Assembly: GCA_030040955.1 (NCBI GenBank)
Contig: JASHSH010000429.1
Coordinates: 1 to 13,318, forward strand
From: Rhodospirillales bacterium
GTDB taxonomy: Bacteria > Pseudomonadota > Alphaproteobacteria > Rhodospirillales > Magnetospirillaceae
Length of the DNA stretch: 13,318 nucleotides
Reading direction: 5' to 3'
The translations under genes and the position numbers were made by a program. Each line of letters opens with the position of its first letter. Position 1 is the stretch's first letter. The notes below the pieces were generated by a model. The model was not told where the DNA came from. It made no database searches and saw only the letters and a program-made list of their open reading frames with translations. Positions 12,607-13,318 of this stretch are shown here, piece after piece.

Positions 12607-13318
12607 ATGCTGGTTGACAGCCACTGCCATCTCGACTTCCCGGACTTCGCCGCCGATCTCGCCGGGACGCGCGAACGCGCGCGCACGGCCGGCGTCGGGA
12701 CGATGCTGACCATCGGCACGCGGATCGACCGTTTCGCGGAAGTACGCGCGGTCGCCGAACGATGCGGCGAGGTCTGGTGCAGCGTGGGCGTGCATCCGCA
12801 CGAGGCCGCGGCCGAGCCGGTGACGGCGGAGCGCCTAGTCGCGTTCGCCGACCATCCCAAGGTGGTGGGCTTCGGCGAGACCGGTCTCGACTTCTATTAC
12901 GAACACAGTCCGCGGCCGGAGCAGGAGCGGTCGTTCCGCATCCATATCGCGGCGGCGCGCGCGGCCGGCCTGCCCCTGATTGTGCACACCCGCGACGCCG
13001 ATCCCGAGACGGCATCGATCCTGGCCGAGGAGATGGGGAAGGGGGCGTTCGCTGGCCTGATCCATTGCTTCACCGGTGGGCCGGACCTGGCGGAGAAAGC
13101 CGTCGAACTCGGGTTCTACATCTCCTTCTCCGGCATCCTCACCTTTCCGAAGGCGGAAGGATTGCGCGAGATCGCCCGGCAATTGCCGCTGGAGCGGCTG
13201 CTGGTGGAGACCGATTCGCCCTATCTCGCGCCGGTGCCGATGCGCGGCAAACGCAACGAGCCTGCCTTCGTCGCACACACCGCCGCCAAGCTCGCCGAGC
13301 TGCGCGGCATCCCGCCGG
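12607..13318 (+). CDS. tatD: TatD family metal-dependent deoxyribonuclease/hydrolase (3'-truncated by window)
   Basis: TIM-barrel metallohydrolase of the TatD/YcfH family, with 3'-5' DNase activity in characterised members. The open frame runs from ATG 12607 to the window end (237 full codons; about 20-25 more expected). Metal ligands are visible in order: HCH in DSHCHLD (H6, H8), glutamate in GFGETGLDFYY, histidine in LIVHTRDAD, histidine in LIHCFTGG, and aspartate in VETDSPYLAP. RGKRNEP is another family signature. It starts 10 bases after metG, so the two are cotranscribed, the usual arrangement in alphaproteobacteria. The long minus-strand frames here are shadows. Confidence 0.95.
   Translation, partial: MLVDSHCHLDFPDFAADLAGTRERARTAGVGTMLTIGTRIDRFAEVRAVAERCGEVWCSVGVHPHEAAAEPVTAERLVAFADHPKVVGFGETGLDFYYEHSPRPEQERSFRIHIAAARAAGLPLIVHTRDADPETASILAEEMGKGAFAGLIHCFTGGPDLAEKAVELGFYISFSGILTFPKAEGLREIARQLPLERLLVETDSPYLAPVPMRGKRNEPAFVAHTAAKLAELRGIPP

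Noticed and set aside
10605..12860. 751-codon minus-strand open frame opposite metG
   Set aside because: Antisense to metG with HIGH and KISKS intact on the + strand; translation shows no recognisable domain.

Overview
The window is about 13.3 kb of very GC-rich DNA (third codon positions almost all G or C in most genes). Gene order and protein features point to an alphaproteobacterium, probably near the Rhodospirillales. The evidence is a periplasmic cell-wall gene set followed by tmk, holB, metG and tatD, a zinc-knuckle-free MetRS of about 516 residues, and an alphaproteobacterial-type delta' subunit. No tRNA, rRNA, CRISPR array, recombinase or transposase was found.

Layout: (1) Positions 1-2737 hold the 3' part of a biotin-carrying acyl-CoA carboxylase alpha subunit, best matching methylcrotonyl-CoA carboxylase, and a pirin-family cupin. 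(2) Positions 2734-6001 hold three periplasmic peptidoglycan enzymes on the + strand: an MltB-like lytic transglycosylase, RlpA (DPBB plus SPOR) and a DacA/DacC-type D,D-carboxypeptidase. (3) Positions 6005-6706 hold tmk, three bases after the carboxypeptidase. (4) Positions 6707-9879 separate tmk from holB and run on the minus strand. They hold a lower-GC gene for a duplicated MazG-like protein with two CPxC-x4-CxC motifs, then a GC-rich two-gene unit: a PLP-dependent threonine/serine dehydratase followed by a fluoroacetate-dehalogenase-like hydrolase. (5) Positions 9880-13318 return to the conserved + strand set: holB, metG and the start of tatD, which runs off the window.

The most interesting part is the low-GC block from about 6190 to 7970. 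It starts inside tmk: the 5' third of tmk has the host's GC-rich codon use, while the rest drops to about 55% GC and encodes an expanded LID loop, yet the reading frame is intact. It continues through the MazG-like gene and ends near the 3' end of the hydrolase. This looks like a foreign segment that replaced the 3' part of tmk while keeping it functional, carrying an unfamiliar protein. That protein is a tandem duplication of an all-alpha NTP-pyrophosphohydrolase-like domain, each copy followed by a four-cysteine motif. Only the second copy keeps the EExxE...ExxD metal-binding residues. A nucleotide-pyrophosphatase-like gene beside a hybrid thymidylate kinase hints at nucleotide-pool or anti-phage biology, but that link is inference.

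Most genes outside this block are ordinary and confidently assigned. The native operon probably ran from the cell-wall genes through tmk into holB-metG-tatD. With the insert in place, holB and metG need their own promoters, and a perfect TTGACA box lies upstream of metG.
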